Assembly: GCA_950106755.1 (NCBI GenBank) | Contig: OX467083.1 | Span: 14,689,029 to 14,753,028 of the forward strand | DNA from: Climacium dendroides | Lineage: Eukaryota > Streptophyta > Bryopsida > Hypnales > Climaciaceae | Length of the DNA stretch: 64,000 bases | Direction: 5' to 3' | In this document: piece by piece, positions 48,789 through 60,600 of the stretch | Position numbering within the stretch: position 1 is the first letter of the stretch | How the letters are laid out: every line of letters starts with the position of its first letter | Position numbers and translations under genes: made by a program | Notes under the pieces: generated by a model | Databases searched by the model: none | Told to the model about the DNA's origin: nothing | What the model saw: the letters and a program-made list of their open reading frames with translations, nothing else

Positions 48789-49010
48789 TTAACCATGTAA
48801 CAACACAACAACCTAAAAGTGTCCAATGAATGATAAAGAATCCTTCTATTTAAGATAGAAGTGCAAAGGTTCATTGATCCTTGGAATTTTGTGTGAAAAG
48901 GGCAGGTCTTGCACATCAATTTGACCTCCAATGAATGCTCTTGAATGCTTTTTAAGTAAATGATTCACACAAGTGCCTCCAAAGGATGATTTCTATGGTG
49001 AATAGACCAT
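48789..49010 (+). repeat. Diverged T3 element
   Basis: Blocks 'gtccaatgaatgataaagaatcc', 'agaagtgcaaaggttcattgatcct' and 'gatgatttctatggtga' match 26460-26630. The left TTAA at 48789 is present; the right end is not clear. Confidence 0.55.
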
Positions 49011-49148
49011 CATTCCATAATTGATGATACTCTTATAGCATTGTGAATTTGAGCCATGGTAATGGCATGAGGTTTGGTTCAAAAGAATTGAAACCATCAA
49101 TGGTACTTGAATCGAATGGTACTATAGCAATTGACTTGTATAAAAGGT

Positions 49149-49552
49149 AAGGTAGAACCACCCATAACCGACCAAATAATCAATTGTGAACATTGATGTG
49201 GAGTACAATAAGGCAAAGGAAATATTTCCTCAAGTGTAGAGATAGAAATGAAGGGGATTGCCAAAATTTGGTAATTTTATCACTTGAATTGAAATTACTA
49301 TGAATTTTGGAAGGCAAAAATTATTCTGGATCCATATTCAATATCTAAAGTCTTCCAAAACCGCTCATTTAAGAGACTACTTCTTGTTTACTTTGGCATT
49401 CCAAACCAAACAGATATGTCATGAAAAGAATGGAGGAATTGATGGGCGGAAATCAAGAAGTCATGTTTGGAAATTTGTCCCAGCCTCTCTTGAGTTTCAA
49501 ATCCTTGTTAAGTGCCGATGGGACCGTGGTTGGTGATGGGTGGTTTTACTAT
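49149..49552. mobile_element. Uninterrupted copy of the GGTAGAACCACCCAT family (404 bp)
   Basis: Left 'aaggtagaaccacccat', right 'atgggtggttttactat', inverted. The body is the best template for the interrupted copy at 17638-18504. Non-coding although a 78-aa frame crosses it. Confidence 0.7.
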
Positions 49553-49556
49553 AAGC

Positions 49557-49779
49557 TTAACCCTTAAAGGACAACATGGTGACTTTGGAAATCATTGGTT
49601 TTTATGACCATGTGAAGCATTGGCTTACAAAATTATAAAAGCACTCATTGCAAGACAAACTACTATAGAAAACTTTCCCTTTTTTTGCAAAATTCCAAGG
49701 ATGAATAGTTGCACTTCTGTCCTACATAGAGAAATCCTCTGTCATCCATTGGATGCAAAACATCCACCTCGACATTTAA
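49557..49779 (-). mobile_element. TTAA-bounded element, family T3, reversed (223 bp)
   Basis: Begins TTAACCCTTAAAGGACAACA and ends 'gtcatccattggatgcaaaacatccacctcgacatttaa'. It matches 3738-3966 and 26440-26639 in reverse, and lies only five bases from the preceding TIR element. Confidence 0.75.
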
Positions 49780-49829
49780 AAGAGTAATTAGTATGAAAAA
49801 TTTGAAACCGTATTGACGATACCCGGATT

Positions 49830-50149
49830 ACAGTGACACCCACTTCTAACCAGGTGGCCTCGAATCTGTCCGCCAGTGGACGAGACCTCCGAACGTCCGT
49901 CGACGAGCCGCCCCGAACTTCCGTCCGTCGCCATCCCACCTTATCCAATGAAGCCCCCATGCTGCCAATCGCTGCGCATCGCCCCTGTCTCTCCGATCGT
50001 GTCCGACGATTGTCCTCCATGCCTGCTCTCGTCTCCCACTGTACTTCTCCCCTTACATTCCCCCTCTCCCTCAACTCCATTGCCCACTCCTCCGCTCCCA
50101 GCAAGCATTCTTCTGTTCGATTGCATTTCCCGCCTCATCGAGATCCACC
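49830..50149 (+). promoter_or_regulatory. Promoter and leader region of the Lhcb gene
   Basis: GC rises sharply at about 49830. The last 110 bases before the ATG are a pyrimidine-rich stretch, typical of a plant leader. No clear TATA box or light-responsive G-box was seen, so the transcription start is not placed. Confidence 0.45.
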
Positions 50150-51717
50150 ATGGCCGCCATGGCGACCACCGCATGCGCTTCCACCGCCTTGGCCGGCCAG
50201 GCCCTGCTGCAACCCGCCAACGAGCTCGTGCGCAAGGTGGGCACCAGCCACGCCCGCGTCACCATGCGCAAATCCGGGGGATCCGGAAGCTACTGGTACC
50301 TTCCACTCTCTTCCAATTCGCCCTTCTTACCCTGTTGTCACTTCTTCACTTGGAGAATTGCTGTGCCTGGATAGGGCCCTGTTTTTTGACAACGGTGTTC
50401 TGGTTGGGGGATACAGGTATGGTCCCGACAGACCTTTGTTCTTGGGTCCGTTCTCGGCCGCCACGCCCTCGTATTTGAAGGGGGAGTTTCCGGGGGACTA
50501 TGGATGGGACACTGCTGGACTCTCGGCGGATCCTGAGTCGTTCGCGCGGAACCGGGAACTTGAGGTAAATAATGCCTGCGAATTGGGGAATGGTCGAGGG
50601 AGGGGTTGGGATTGGGTTGGCGGAGGATGGCTTGTGCAGCTTGGTGAAGACAATGTGGTTTGTTTGGTGTGTGCGGGCATGAGTTAGTACCTGTTGAGAA
50701 GTTTGCATGCGTGATTTTGTCTACTTTTTATTTTTGAATGTCAGTTTGGAGTGTTTTGATGTCACATTTGCGTCCGATGATTGCGGGATGCGTTAAAGTT
50801 TAATGTCGGAAAGTCTGTATGTCAACGGTCTTGTGTTGGCTATGGCGTTCGGTGACTGAGAGTATTACTGTAATGTAGTTGCTCCATGACATTGTGCATG
50901 TGAGGACTTTCTTGAATTTGACGTCCTGGGGGTCTTAAGAATGGTGTTATTGGCATACTTCGCATCTGTGAGAATGTGGCACAGTCGATGTCAATTTGAG
51001 ATCTTCAGAATCGTCCTTCCGAGAAGGTCACGTGTGTAATGGCTAAAGCGTTTGAAAGTGATTTTGAAATGATGTTGTGGACATAGATTGCATGTGTGAC
51101 AATTTGTCACAGTCGATGTCAGTGTGGGGTGTTTTGGAATCTTCTTTAAGAGACGGTCACAAGTGTGATGGCTATGGCGTCTGAATGTGTTGGAATTGGT
51201 GTTCCAGGTGATCCATTCGAGGTGGGCAATGTTGGGTGCACTGGGCTGCATCCTCCCTGAGGTTCTCCAGAAATACTCTCGCGTCAACTTCAAGGAGCCT
51301 GTGTGGTTCAAGGCCGGCGCTCAGATCTTCAGCGAGGGCGGCTTGGACTACCTCGGCAACCCCAATCTCGTCCACGCACAAAGCATCCTCGCCGTGTGGG
51401 CCGTGCAGGTGGTGCTCATGGGCGCCGTGGAAGGTTACCGAACAGGCGGTCTCTCCGGTGTGGGCGAGGGTGGTGACCTTTACCCCGGAGGCAAGTACTT
51501 CGACCCCTTGGGTTTGGCTGATGACCCCGAGACGCTGGCGGAGTTGAAGGTGAAGGAGCTCAAGAATGGACGTCTGGCCATGTTCTCCATGTTCGGGTTC
51601 TTCGTGCAGGCCATTGTGACTGGAAAGGGCCCACTGGAGAATTTGTTGGACCATTTGTCGAACCCGGTGGCGAACAACGCCTGGGCTTACGCTACGAACT
51701 TCACACCTGGCAGCTAG
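50150..51717 (+). CDS. Chlorophyll a/b-binding protein of LHCII, Lhcb3-like, 3 exons, 267 aa
   Basis: Exons 50150-50295, 50417-50564, 51208-51717 with GT-AG introns and preserved frame; ATG in ideal context (ccaccATGG). The protein is a major peripheral antenna subunit of photosystem II in the thylakoid membrane. It has a Ser/Ala/Thr-rich transit peptide (about residues 1-38), a WYGPDR trimerisation motif (49-54, split across intron 1), helix B with [16 protein letters not shown] (96-111), helix C (about 152-175), helix A with [19 protein letters not shown] (about 210-228) and an ENLLDHL amphipathic end. The Lhcb3 call rests on [30 protein letters not shown] and the short mature N-terminus without the usual phosphorylatable Thr. 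An Lhcb1/2 type is the alternative. Length is standard. Confidence 0.93.
50959..51207 (+). repeat. Tandem ~128-bp repeat in Lhcb intron 2
   Basis: 'cacagtcgatgtca' at 50980 and 51108 mark two diverged copies that also share a 'ggtcac(g/a)(a/t)gtgt' block and 'atggcta(a/t)(a/g)gcgt'. The second copy runs into the splice acceptor. Confidence 0.75.
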
Positions 51718-51953
51718 ATGGTTGCGGGGATTGTACAACATGTGGCCGTATGTTTCTGTTGCTGGTATTCGTGCTGTTCGTTCTATTATGTAAATTTCGA
51801 GCCCATCAGTAAAGCAGACCCTCATTCACGGAATCACTTGTGTTGGTGTCAACTGTGAATGGAAGGGCTTTTTTTTTTTCCGGTTTCTGATTCTTTGCTG
51901 TGTTCATTAGCTGGATCATGAGCACTTCAGTTGATATCCTTTGTGAACTTCTG
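51561..51953 (+). repeat. Parent segment of the Lhcb 3' duplication
   Basis: End of exon 3 (from 'caagaatggac') plus 3' untranslated region. This segment is copied directly at 51997-52360. Confidence 0.9.
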
Positions 51954-51996
51954 AAGGAAGAATTGCGTTTGTTCTCTACGTTGTACATGTGTTGTA

Positions 51997-52360
51997 CAAG
52001 AATGGACATCTGGGGTCATGTTCTCCATGTTCGGATTCTTCGTGCAGGCCGTTGTGACTGGAAAGGGCCCTCTGGAGAATTTGTTGGACCATTTGGCGAA
52101 CCCGGTGGCGAGCAACGCCTGGGCTTACGCCACGAACTTCACACCTGGCAGCTAGATGGTTGCGAGGATTGTACAACATATGATCGTATGTTTCTGTTGC
52201 TGGTATTCGTGCTGTACGTTCTATTATATAAATGTCGAGCCCATTCTCGGAATCACTTGTGTTGGTGTCGACTTTGAATGGAAGGGCTTCTTTTTTCCGG
52301 TTTCTGATTCTGTGCTGCGGTAATCATGAGCTCTTACGTTGATATCCTTGTGAACTTCTG
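51997..52360 (+). pseudogene. Partial tandem copy of the Lhcb 3' end
   Basis: A direct repeat of the last 50 or so codons and the 3' flank of the Lhcb gene, starting 43 bases after the parent segment ends. From ATG 52018 to the stop at 52155 the original frame is intact and encodes the C-terminal 45 residues with three changes (Ile to Val, Ser to Ala, Asn to Ser). The 3' flank is also conserved, with small deletions. A 2-base length change (ggtcatg for ccatg) breaks the frame just upstream. It lacks helices B and C and a promoter, so it cannot give an antenna protein alone. Confidence 0.88.
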
Positions 52361-53975
52361 GTGAGAGAGTTACCTTGTCTCTGTGTAGGGAAATGTGTCT
52401 GATTGCAATTCTGTCAAATTTTTTTGTTGCGGTGTTGTCTTGTGGTACTGGACCATGTGGCCCACGTAAAATGATTTGGGTGATTAAAATCGAATCTGCT
52501 CAGTGATGTACGAACGTCTGACTTATTCTTGGAGTATTAATACTCATGGCACTTGCTTGAATATTTGAAATGATTCGTTATGGCTATCCAAGTCACGAGG
52601 CCGTGGGAGTGAGTGGCCAAACCTTTGGTGAGAGTTCAAAGAAATGGGCTTTTAATAGGTGATGAATGATAGGAAATGGAGCCTTTGGCTAGCCATAGTG
52701 TGAAGCCTTTAAAGGCCAAGCTCAAAGCCCAAACCTTTGGCAATGAACTCCTCTCAACCTCAAAGTGTGAAGTGTTCCTTAGAGAATACAAACTACTCAG
52801 CTTGGATTGCAATCAATAGAATTGTATTGAACAAACTAATATGTTTTCACAAAATTCCTAACAAATGTAGCTAACTTCCAAAAATGAGAATTCTCTTATC
52901 CATCCATCTCACAGAATTCACATCAATTATGGTGTTAAACGTAGTTACTCTCACATTAGCTACTACCTTATGATAGGATAGAAAATACTAATGAAAATAA
53001 TCTTAATTCTAAAAAAACTGCAATGGAAAATGGAAAACAATGTACGTAGCACAATGATTGTTTTATAAGTTTTAAAAAGTCATGGAATACATAGAATGGC
53101 ATAGTATGTGGCATTACGTTCATGTTGATAAATTGGACATCAAATCCAATATTTGACCTCTAGATGTTGCAATGTTTGCCTTACTATCTTACTTGTTGCA
53201 AAAAATTATAATCCAAAACAAAAGACACAAACAAAATGATGTTCTTACAAAAAAGATACACCTAAATATTACCAACACTAACATTACTTTCTTCAATTTT
53301 TTAACAAAGTCTAAGATCCATTGATTTATTAATAACAAACCCATGTCATGATTTCAAAATTGGAAGTGGTGCAACTATTCAAGTCCAAATTCAATGAAAA
53401 CCCTACTACCATGTAGGTAATACATTACTTGTAAGGTCACCATGAAATATTTTGAACCCTTCCAAATGAAATATGCAAAAATTCTAAATTGGGTTACCTA
53501 CTAGAAATTCAACCTAGAAATATATCATTTTGTATAGGGCCTAATGATTTTGACCTTGGGTTATAGTAATAACTTGAAGAATTCTCTTCATTCATCAATC
53601 ATTCAAAATAATACAATGTGACCACCTAGAAATAAATTCATAGAGTTACAATTGGAGTTTAGGCCCTAAGCATGCTGTCAAGCCTATGAATTGCAGTTGT
53701 TCCACACTTGCTCTTGAAAATTCAAGGAAACTTTGTAGGTAAAACTGGCTAGTAGACATATGATATGGTTTTTACCATTCCATCAAATTGCTTGCAGTAA
53801 TTTGCACTCCACATGTAGTTATCTAAGAGGAGCAATGCCAAGAGATCAATGTGTTTAGGAAGAGCTCCTCTAAGGGCCTCTTGCACCAACGTAACATCCA
53901 CCTCCTAGTGAAGCTCATTTTTGCAGTTCGAGTGTTTGAAATTGACATATCCAATGTACTCAAAATTGGTCAATG
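52361..53975. other. AT-rich intergenic DNA, no gene
   Basis: No protein, RNA gene or clear terminal repeats recognised. Confidence 0.55.
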
Positions 53976-54230
53976 TTAACCCCCTAAAGGATTGAGGCCC
54001 TTTTTTTTCAAAGAACACTATAAAAAATGTCATTTCTATTGCAAGGTGCAAAACTTCTAAAACTATTTTTTCACATATCTTACCATAGGATCTTGCACAA
54101 GAGATGTATAAAAATGTGTGGTAGCTAGAATATAGGAAAAAATTACAAAAATACCCACACTTAATTTTCATTCTATAAAAATTTATTAAGTAGAGGTAGG
54201 TCCAAGATTGAATAGAAAACTAAATCATTA
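53976..54230 (+). repeat. T1 repeat, truncated on the right
   Basis: Left end TTAACCCCCTAAAGGATTGA, then 'aaatgtcatttctattgcaa', 'ccataggatcttg' and 'aagtagaggtaggt' in T1 order, but with a large internal deletion. It stops where another TTAA (54228, followed by 'tccctaaatgcc', a T2-like tip) begins. Confidence 0.65.
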
Positions 54231-57200
54231 ATCCCTAAATGCCTAAACCTTTCTAAGTGTGTTTTTGATTTTGAAAATAGAGCATGGGCTTATAGTTATC
54301 CCCAATGAAACTAATTTTTTTCTTCAAAATCTAACCATGTAAATGTTTAAAGAACTTGCTTATTAGTATGCATACCAATTTTGAGTTTGAAATTGTATAG
54401 GAGTTGTGAGATTATAACAAGAGAAATGTATGCATTCTATTTTTAGTATATTGTCCTTCCCCACAATGTTTCAGAAATTTGCATATAAAAGTCTTTTGGG
54501 ATTGAAGGTGACATGAACAACTACAGATAGTATTAGCACACTAAAATGCACTTTCAAAAAAATGAATTTCACATGAAAAGCTATCAAGCTCATTACACAA
54601 TCCATCTTGCAATTGTTGAAATGCATTTTTTTTGTATAAGTAGAAATCACAAATAACTCCAAATCAACACTTGCATGTTTAAATTTTCAATAGTGAAAAT
54701 CTTAAAAACATTTTATTCTTTCCGTTGGGAACATTTTCAAAGCAAATAGATAAGTACAATTTCTTAGATCTCAAACCAAGTGAAATTGTTAAGCTTTGTT
54801 CGTATCTTCAACATGGGGGTGACTGTAGTGTCGATCATCCCTCGGGACTTACTCAACAGAAGTTACCAATCGAGACTCACACCATCGCTTAGTGTGGAGC
54901 GAGATACATCTAATCAATATCAAGGAGTACACAAGCACTCCATGGTAACACACAAGTGTAGTGAGGCTCCAACACCAACCTCACCATCCATGATCGCTAT
55001 GGCTCACCATGGCATCATTTTGGGGAGTGAAGAGAGGGATCACCCCTCCTCATAGTATTCTCTGTTAGATTCAACAACCCCCCATCCTAGGAGGCTCAGA
55101 GACATCTAAAGACACCTCCCATCTTGGAAGGCCACTTGATTCCATGTTGTTTCCTCAAAACCAAATCCCAAAGGACTTCCAATCTTCCTATCAAGATAAA
55201 TTTTAGCTTTGAACTTCAAATCCAAAGTGCAAGCTTATTTTTGTAATCTACTCTTTCCATAAATCACTATAAACTACTCATTTTCTCAATTCCAACAAGT
55301 ATCAAGGAAGTTATGGCCCTCCAAAGATGTAAGTCTCTAGGAATATAGTTCTCTGGAACTTTCCCCTCTTTGGATGCCCATAACTTTTAGCTCGCAACTG
55401 ATCTCTTGTAATCCTTAGCATTCTAGAAAGTTGATCTTATTAGCTTTCCAACAATTTGCGGCATGCCCTATTTGGCTCAAGGGATCATCCCCAAACTCTT
55501 ACTCCTACGTCCCACACCTCGGAAAATGGCTAAGATACTACCAACTTTGAGAAGCCATAACTTTTGACTCACAACTTGGATCCTTGCATTTTTCAGATTC
55601 ATGGATGCGTCTTCTTGATAGCTTTCTAATAATGTATGGCACATTATCCAATTCATCCCAACGAGAGCGCTATCATGCTCTATTTGCTCGGGACTCCCAA
55701 ACTCCTTCACCTTATTTCTTGTAAGGCTTAGGGAGTCACTCCTAATGTCCCCCTTGCTCACCAAGGTGGAATAAGCATACAAGGACATGATACAAAGCAA
55801 CATATAATGACACTAGCATGTGAGCCTAGAAATTCTAGTCTACAAGGCTTGAACCTAGATGTAAGCAAGTACTCTACAACTATTGAAAGTATCTATAACA
55901 TACATACTTATAATATAAGTATCCTATAACCAACCATAAAAGGTTTTTTTAACATAGGTAACTATAACATATACACCTATAATACAAAGAAGCAGCTATA
56001 ATTTAAACATCCTATAGCCATGGAAGGTATTTATAACGTAGGTACCTACAATATAGATACCTATAATATAAATATCCTATAACTATGGAACTAATAGAAA
56101 ATCCTATAATTTAGATATCTATAACATAATAGCTTAGGTTCATGGGTTCAAGATCCTAAGTTCAGATACTAGCAATCATGATATGGTTTGGACTTAACTC
56201 TACTCTCAAGTATCAATTGAAATAAAAAAAATTATATTCTTATAAAGTTAATCAATTTTTTATATAATTTTTTAAAAATCTTGCCAAAAATGGAGATACT
56301 AGATACTACCTTAAACCTTCAAAGATCTCCCAAGAGGATTTTTGGGAATTTAGAGGTTAAAAAAATTAACCACATTTGGGCATTATAATCTTACAATCTA
56401 ACACCTGTAATTACAAAAAATTTAATAGCACATGCATAGGCAAGTTAGGTCATACATCCATTGGTTATTACATTGTAGAAAATGCTAATTTTTATAGAGT
56501 GTCACCTGCTATCTCAAAATTCTTTGATTTGAAGGATCATTAAATTTCAAAATTATAGAGTGAAAATTTTAGAAAAAACTATAAAGGCCCATATCCATTG
56601 TGAAGTGATCAAACATCATATTTGAGCTAAATTTATCCTATTGAATTATTTAAAATATGAATCTTATATTATTATCTATAAGACTATAAATTACCTATCA
56701 TAGTAAAAAAAATTTTAAAACAATTTGTATGCATATAGTACAAATACAAGTATAAAATGTATGCATATAGTACAAAATGTACAAAATATTAGTATAAAAA
56801 GTACAAATATTGGTACAAAATGGAGCTAAAATGTCATTTATACCAAAATTCAATGATGGCCTATCTAAATCAAAAGGCCTTCTTATAAATTCTCAAATTG
56901 AAAAAACATATTTTGAAGTCAAAATTTAGGCCTCATACTAAAATCACACATTTGTACGAATAATTTTTTGTAAAATTTTCTAAACCCCAATTAAATATTA
57001 AAGCATTGTACTTAAACATTAGAACATTGAACTTAGCTCTTTGAATTGCAAATATGAAACCCTAAACTTAACACAATAAGTACAACAATATTAAAATTGA
57101 ATTTGTGATAGTACAAGCATTTAATGTTTGTACTCTATATATTCATTTAATAGATGAAAGTCACTTTTTGTTATGCAATTCTCAATGTGCACAAGATGTA

Positions 57201-58266
57201 AGACTTTGCTTCATTTTTTTTAAAAGTGACAAAAACTATTGTAAAATTGACTCCAAACTTTCATACTATATAGAAATTATGTTGTGACTATAATTTTGGA
57301 CAACCATAGTGTGCTTTTATCCCAAAGTAAGTGCTGAAGTAAGGTGGGTTGGATCTAGTGGGGAGTTGGATCCCATTCAAGGGTGGTTAGCACCAATAGA
57401 GAGTAGTGCCACCATCGAGTGCTTAAACATCAATGGAAGTTGTGTCTCATGTTATCAAATGTGGTGTCTTGTGAGAATTAAATATTGGATGTAAGACTTG
57501 AAAGTTACATAGGAATGAGGAACCCTATGACTAAAGTTGGAATCTAATGTTGCATGTGCATGGCATATGCAATGCTAGGAGATTATAACCCTTGGTGTCA
57601 ATAGGAGCTAAGTGTTACAAGAAGCACTTGGAGGTGAGTTTCAGGTAGTAACTAGTAAGTGTTACTAAGGGACAAGACACCTTGACATATATTTCCATTT
57701 CTTTTTGTAGTCGTTACATTTATTGTAATACATTACTAACATTGTCTCAAGTAGTACAATGTAGGCTTGAAAACACGTTTTATGCACTCTTGCAATGCTA
57801 GATTTCATTGAGAATTTGTACAATATAATCATTCTAGGAAAAAATTATTTGGTATTTATTCTATTAAATTATCAAATACATCCCTATCTACAAATCAAAA
57901 GTGATTAACAAAGTGCCATCTTGGGTTGGATTAATAGGACATGTTTATAAAAATGAACAATGATACATTCAATACAATCTAAATGAAACACATGAAACCA
58001 AGCCCGTAAAGACATTTCTAGTGCATTTGGTTTGATTGCCTATAACAATCTTAACAATAATAATTCCTAAATGTCATGATAATGATATCATCTATTTCAT
58101 TAAAAATTGCAATATACATCTACACAAAACTAACAAAGGTATAACTTATGTTTTTGACCATGTGGCTGTGGAGTGCCAAAGTAGTGGAATAAGCCAAATT
58201 AATAAAATTTATTGTTAATTTATTCATGAATATGACATAATATTAAGTTAAACCTAAACTTTGAGA
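54231..58266. other. Repeat-rich intergenic DNA, no gene
   Basis: 54780-55800 is less AT-rich and has two open frames near 100 aa that I cannot assign; a decayed retroelement is possible. 55890-56130 is an irregular repeat of 'cctataatata' and 'atcctataac' units. Beyond that nothing is recognised. Confidence 0.5.
55890..56130 (+). repeat. Irregular 'ctataacata / ctataatata' minisatellite-like tract
   Basis: Many near-copies of 'acctataatatag', 'atcctataac' and 'tctataacata' occur in succession without a fixed period. Confidence 0.65.
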
Positions 58267-58327
58267 TATGGTAGAATCAATGAATCATCCATAGTTGACC
58301 ACTAAAATGATTCCTTGCATATTTTGG

Positions 58328-58510
58328 CAGGGTTTTCATAGTGGGCGGACGTCCGGTTCGCCTGTCCGTCCAGTTTGCCCGTCCGATTCGTCCAACAAAG
58401 CGTGGACGCTGTAGTCGGGGCGCGGACGGGATCGTCAAGGTGCAAAACTCTCAAAATTAAAGCTGTTCAGATCGTCCGTCAGGTTCGGTTCGCCTGTTAT
58501 GACAACCCTG
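58328..58510. mobile_element. hAT-type MITE with perfect 8-bp target duplication (183 bp)
   Basis: Termini CAGGGTTTTCATA and TATGACAACCCTG are inverted copies with one mismatch. Both sides carry TATTTTGG (58320-58327 and 58511-58518), an exact 8-bp duplication, the hallmark of hAT insertion together with CAGGG tips. The inside is strongly GC-rich with repeated 'gtccg' and 'cggac' motifs, unlike its surroundings. Non-coding. Confidence 0.9.
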
Positions 58511-58655
58511 TATTTTGGAGCAATAGAAGGCAATGTAAATTTTAAGCCCTGTAGAGAGATAGAAATGATGGGCATTGTCAATTTCTCTTGATTTTTTTCC
58601 CTTACATTCAAATTACTATAAGTTTTAGAAGCCAAAAGTTGACTTCAATCCATAC

Positions 58656-58873
58656 ATGGGCAATTTCATTAAAATGGCGAAATTCCTCTACTTTGGCAGT
58701 TTTTACAATTAAAAGCAGGCGGTTTGAAGTGTACAAACATCCTAAATGTCTGAAATCTATACTATTCTTAGATGTGTGAAATCTACATCTATGCTAGATG
58801 TTATTTTTACAATTCAGAGTAGGCGGTTTAAAAATGGCATATGGAATGCTGCCATTTTAACAAAATTCCCCAT
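58656..58873. mobile_element. TIR element ATGGGSAATTT with ATAC duplication (218 bp)
   Basis: Left ATGGGCAATTTCATTAAAAT and right 'attttaacaaaattccccat' pair over about 30 bases. ATAC flanks it on both sides (58652-58655 and 58874-58877). An imperfect internal repeat ('gaaatctatactattcttagatgt' and 'gaaatctacatctatgctagatgt') is present. Confidence 0.7.
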
Positions 58874-59175
58874 ATACCCAATATATAGACTCTTCTAATT
58901 CCGATCATTCAAAAATTACCTTCCCACTCAGTACGTACTTCCTATTTGTTTGCTCTCTACATCGGAATATGTGTTATGACCTTATTAATCCCAACCTTGA
59001 AAATGAGAAAAAATCACATTCCAAGCTTTGGTTGGAAATTTGTCTAGGCTTAGTTGGAAAGGTTGCATCCTACAAATTAGGTATGGGTTCCTAGTTGAGA
59101 ATGGGTGGTTCTACCACAAATTTTTTAAGGGGGGTTCAAACTTCAAAGGGCTAAAGTCAACTAACTTAGTTTATA

Positions 59176-59628
59176 GGAAATTTCATTAAAATGACGATAT
59201 TCCATACACCATTTTCAAACTGCACGATCTAAATTACAAAAGTGCCATCTATTACCTATATAGATTTCAACAACATAGTCTAAATTGTACATTAGAAAAA
59301 ATCTAGCCCCTATAGAGGGCCATTTGGCTTTCTGTTGATGTACAAATCTAGAGGAAAAAAAAGTTTATGTATTTATTTAAAGTTTTTATTCCCCAATCCT
59401 ACATTGACACCAAGTGATAATGTGTGCCGAAATATTTTTTAAATTAATTTATTAATTTTTTCTTTCTTTTTGTAATTGCACATCTTCATCCAATCAAACA
59501 ACCTTGCGCAAGATCCAAATTTCCTCTAATGAAAAAGCCATCTAGGATGGGTATAGATTTTTTACCATATAAGATTTGAACCGTAAAAGTGCCAAAGTTT
59601 GTGGAATGGCATCATTTTAACGAAATTC
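59176..59628. mobile_element. Larger relative of the ATGGGSAATTT TIR element (453 bp)
   Basis: Left GGAAATTTCATTAAAATGAC, right 'catcattttaacgaaattcc', the same termini as 58656-58873 with a longer, different interior. Confidence 0.65.
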
Positions 59629-60600
59629 CCCATGTTTACAAAACTAAGAGCAATTCCAGAAAATTTTGTTAAATTGGCCCAAATGTGAGCAACAAATTGT
59701 TGTAAGCATTCATAGCTCAAACCTCCAAAAAGTAAAAACTAGGACTAGTATAGATTTGCACTTCAGCTCGACTTGCCCTAAAAAGTGTCAAAGTCGTGAA
59801 TTTCTGCCAATTGAAAGAGATTCATATTTTCAAGAACTATGGTGGTGGAGTACATGCATTACATGGGTTTCCTACAATGATACTGTATATCCACAGTCAT
59901 GCAGTTTTGTACACAAAAATCCTAAAATGAATTATTAAATCCCCTACATGATTTATTATGTGGAAAAGTGTACAGAATGGATACTTGGTCCCACAGTTAC
60001 TATGGGACCATGTACCATCTTTGCATCTATTCGCAAGGTTAGGGATTGCAACAAGATCACTACCGTCTGTGTACAAATACTTACTAGTGTATTTGTACAC
60101 CAATGTATTTGAATCACCTGTACGTAATTAACGTATGAGTAATTAAACTAATGAACTCACACCTCAGTACATACATGTACACAAAGGTACAGTGTTAATG
60201 TATTTATGTTTCAGAACGGTGCCATTTTCACCGCCTAATACACGACATCAACGTTTTAAGTTGCCGCAGTCTATCGAATAGCTGCCATCGTCAATCTGCA
60301 ATTAACTTATTTCTGCAGTTGCATGCTCAATACTGTCTTGCACCGGCCCCTCGATCTGATGTTGGGCGTAATGTTTCGATGTCGATGCTTCATCCAATTC
60401 CAAAGTAGCAGCTCCGTATACGCAGTACTTGCCTGATCATTCGATGCAATAGGCTCAGCTTCGAATTCTCAGTGTTTGGATATAGACTGTTGTAAGCAAT
60501 ATATAAATGATACGTCCTAAATGATAAAATAATTGTCCACAAAGCCACTGCAATCAGCAAATATATCACTAAACTAGCTCAATGATCCGTCGATGAGTTA
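59629..60600. other. Intergenic, no gene
   Basis: Contains a 12-bp perfect stem (GTGTACAAATAC / GTATTTGTACAC) at 60069-60100 around an 8-base loop. Nothing else recognised. Confidence 0.5.

Larger units (their letters stand above)
58267..59118. mobile_element. GGTAGAACCACCCAT-family element with two later insertions
   Basis: Left 'tatggtagaatcaatgaatcatcc' and right 'atgggtggttctaccac' are family tips; body blocks 'aattactataagttttagaag' and 'gttggaaatttgtc' match 49295-49490. It is interrupted by a hAT MITE (58328-58510) and another TIR element (58656-58873). Confidence 0.65.

Noticed and set aside
49833..50687. 284-aa plus-strand ORF over the Lhcb promoter and first exons
   Set aside because: It is a Pro/Ser/Arg-rich shadow frame; exons 1-2 of the Lhcb gene give the real protein only through splicing.
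51236..51825. Overlapping frames on both strands of Lhcb exon 3 (217 aa and 103 aa)
   Set aside because: Antisense and shifted readings of a GC-rich exon; no independent motifs.
54780..55803. Retroelement LTR or gag region
   Set aside because: Composition and open frames near 100 aa hint at it, but no reverse transcriptase, primer-binding site or paired LTR could be found.
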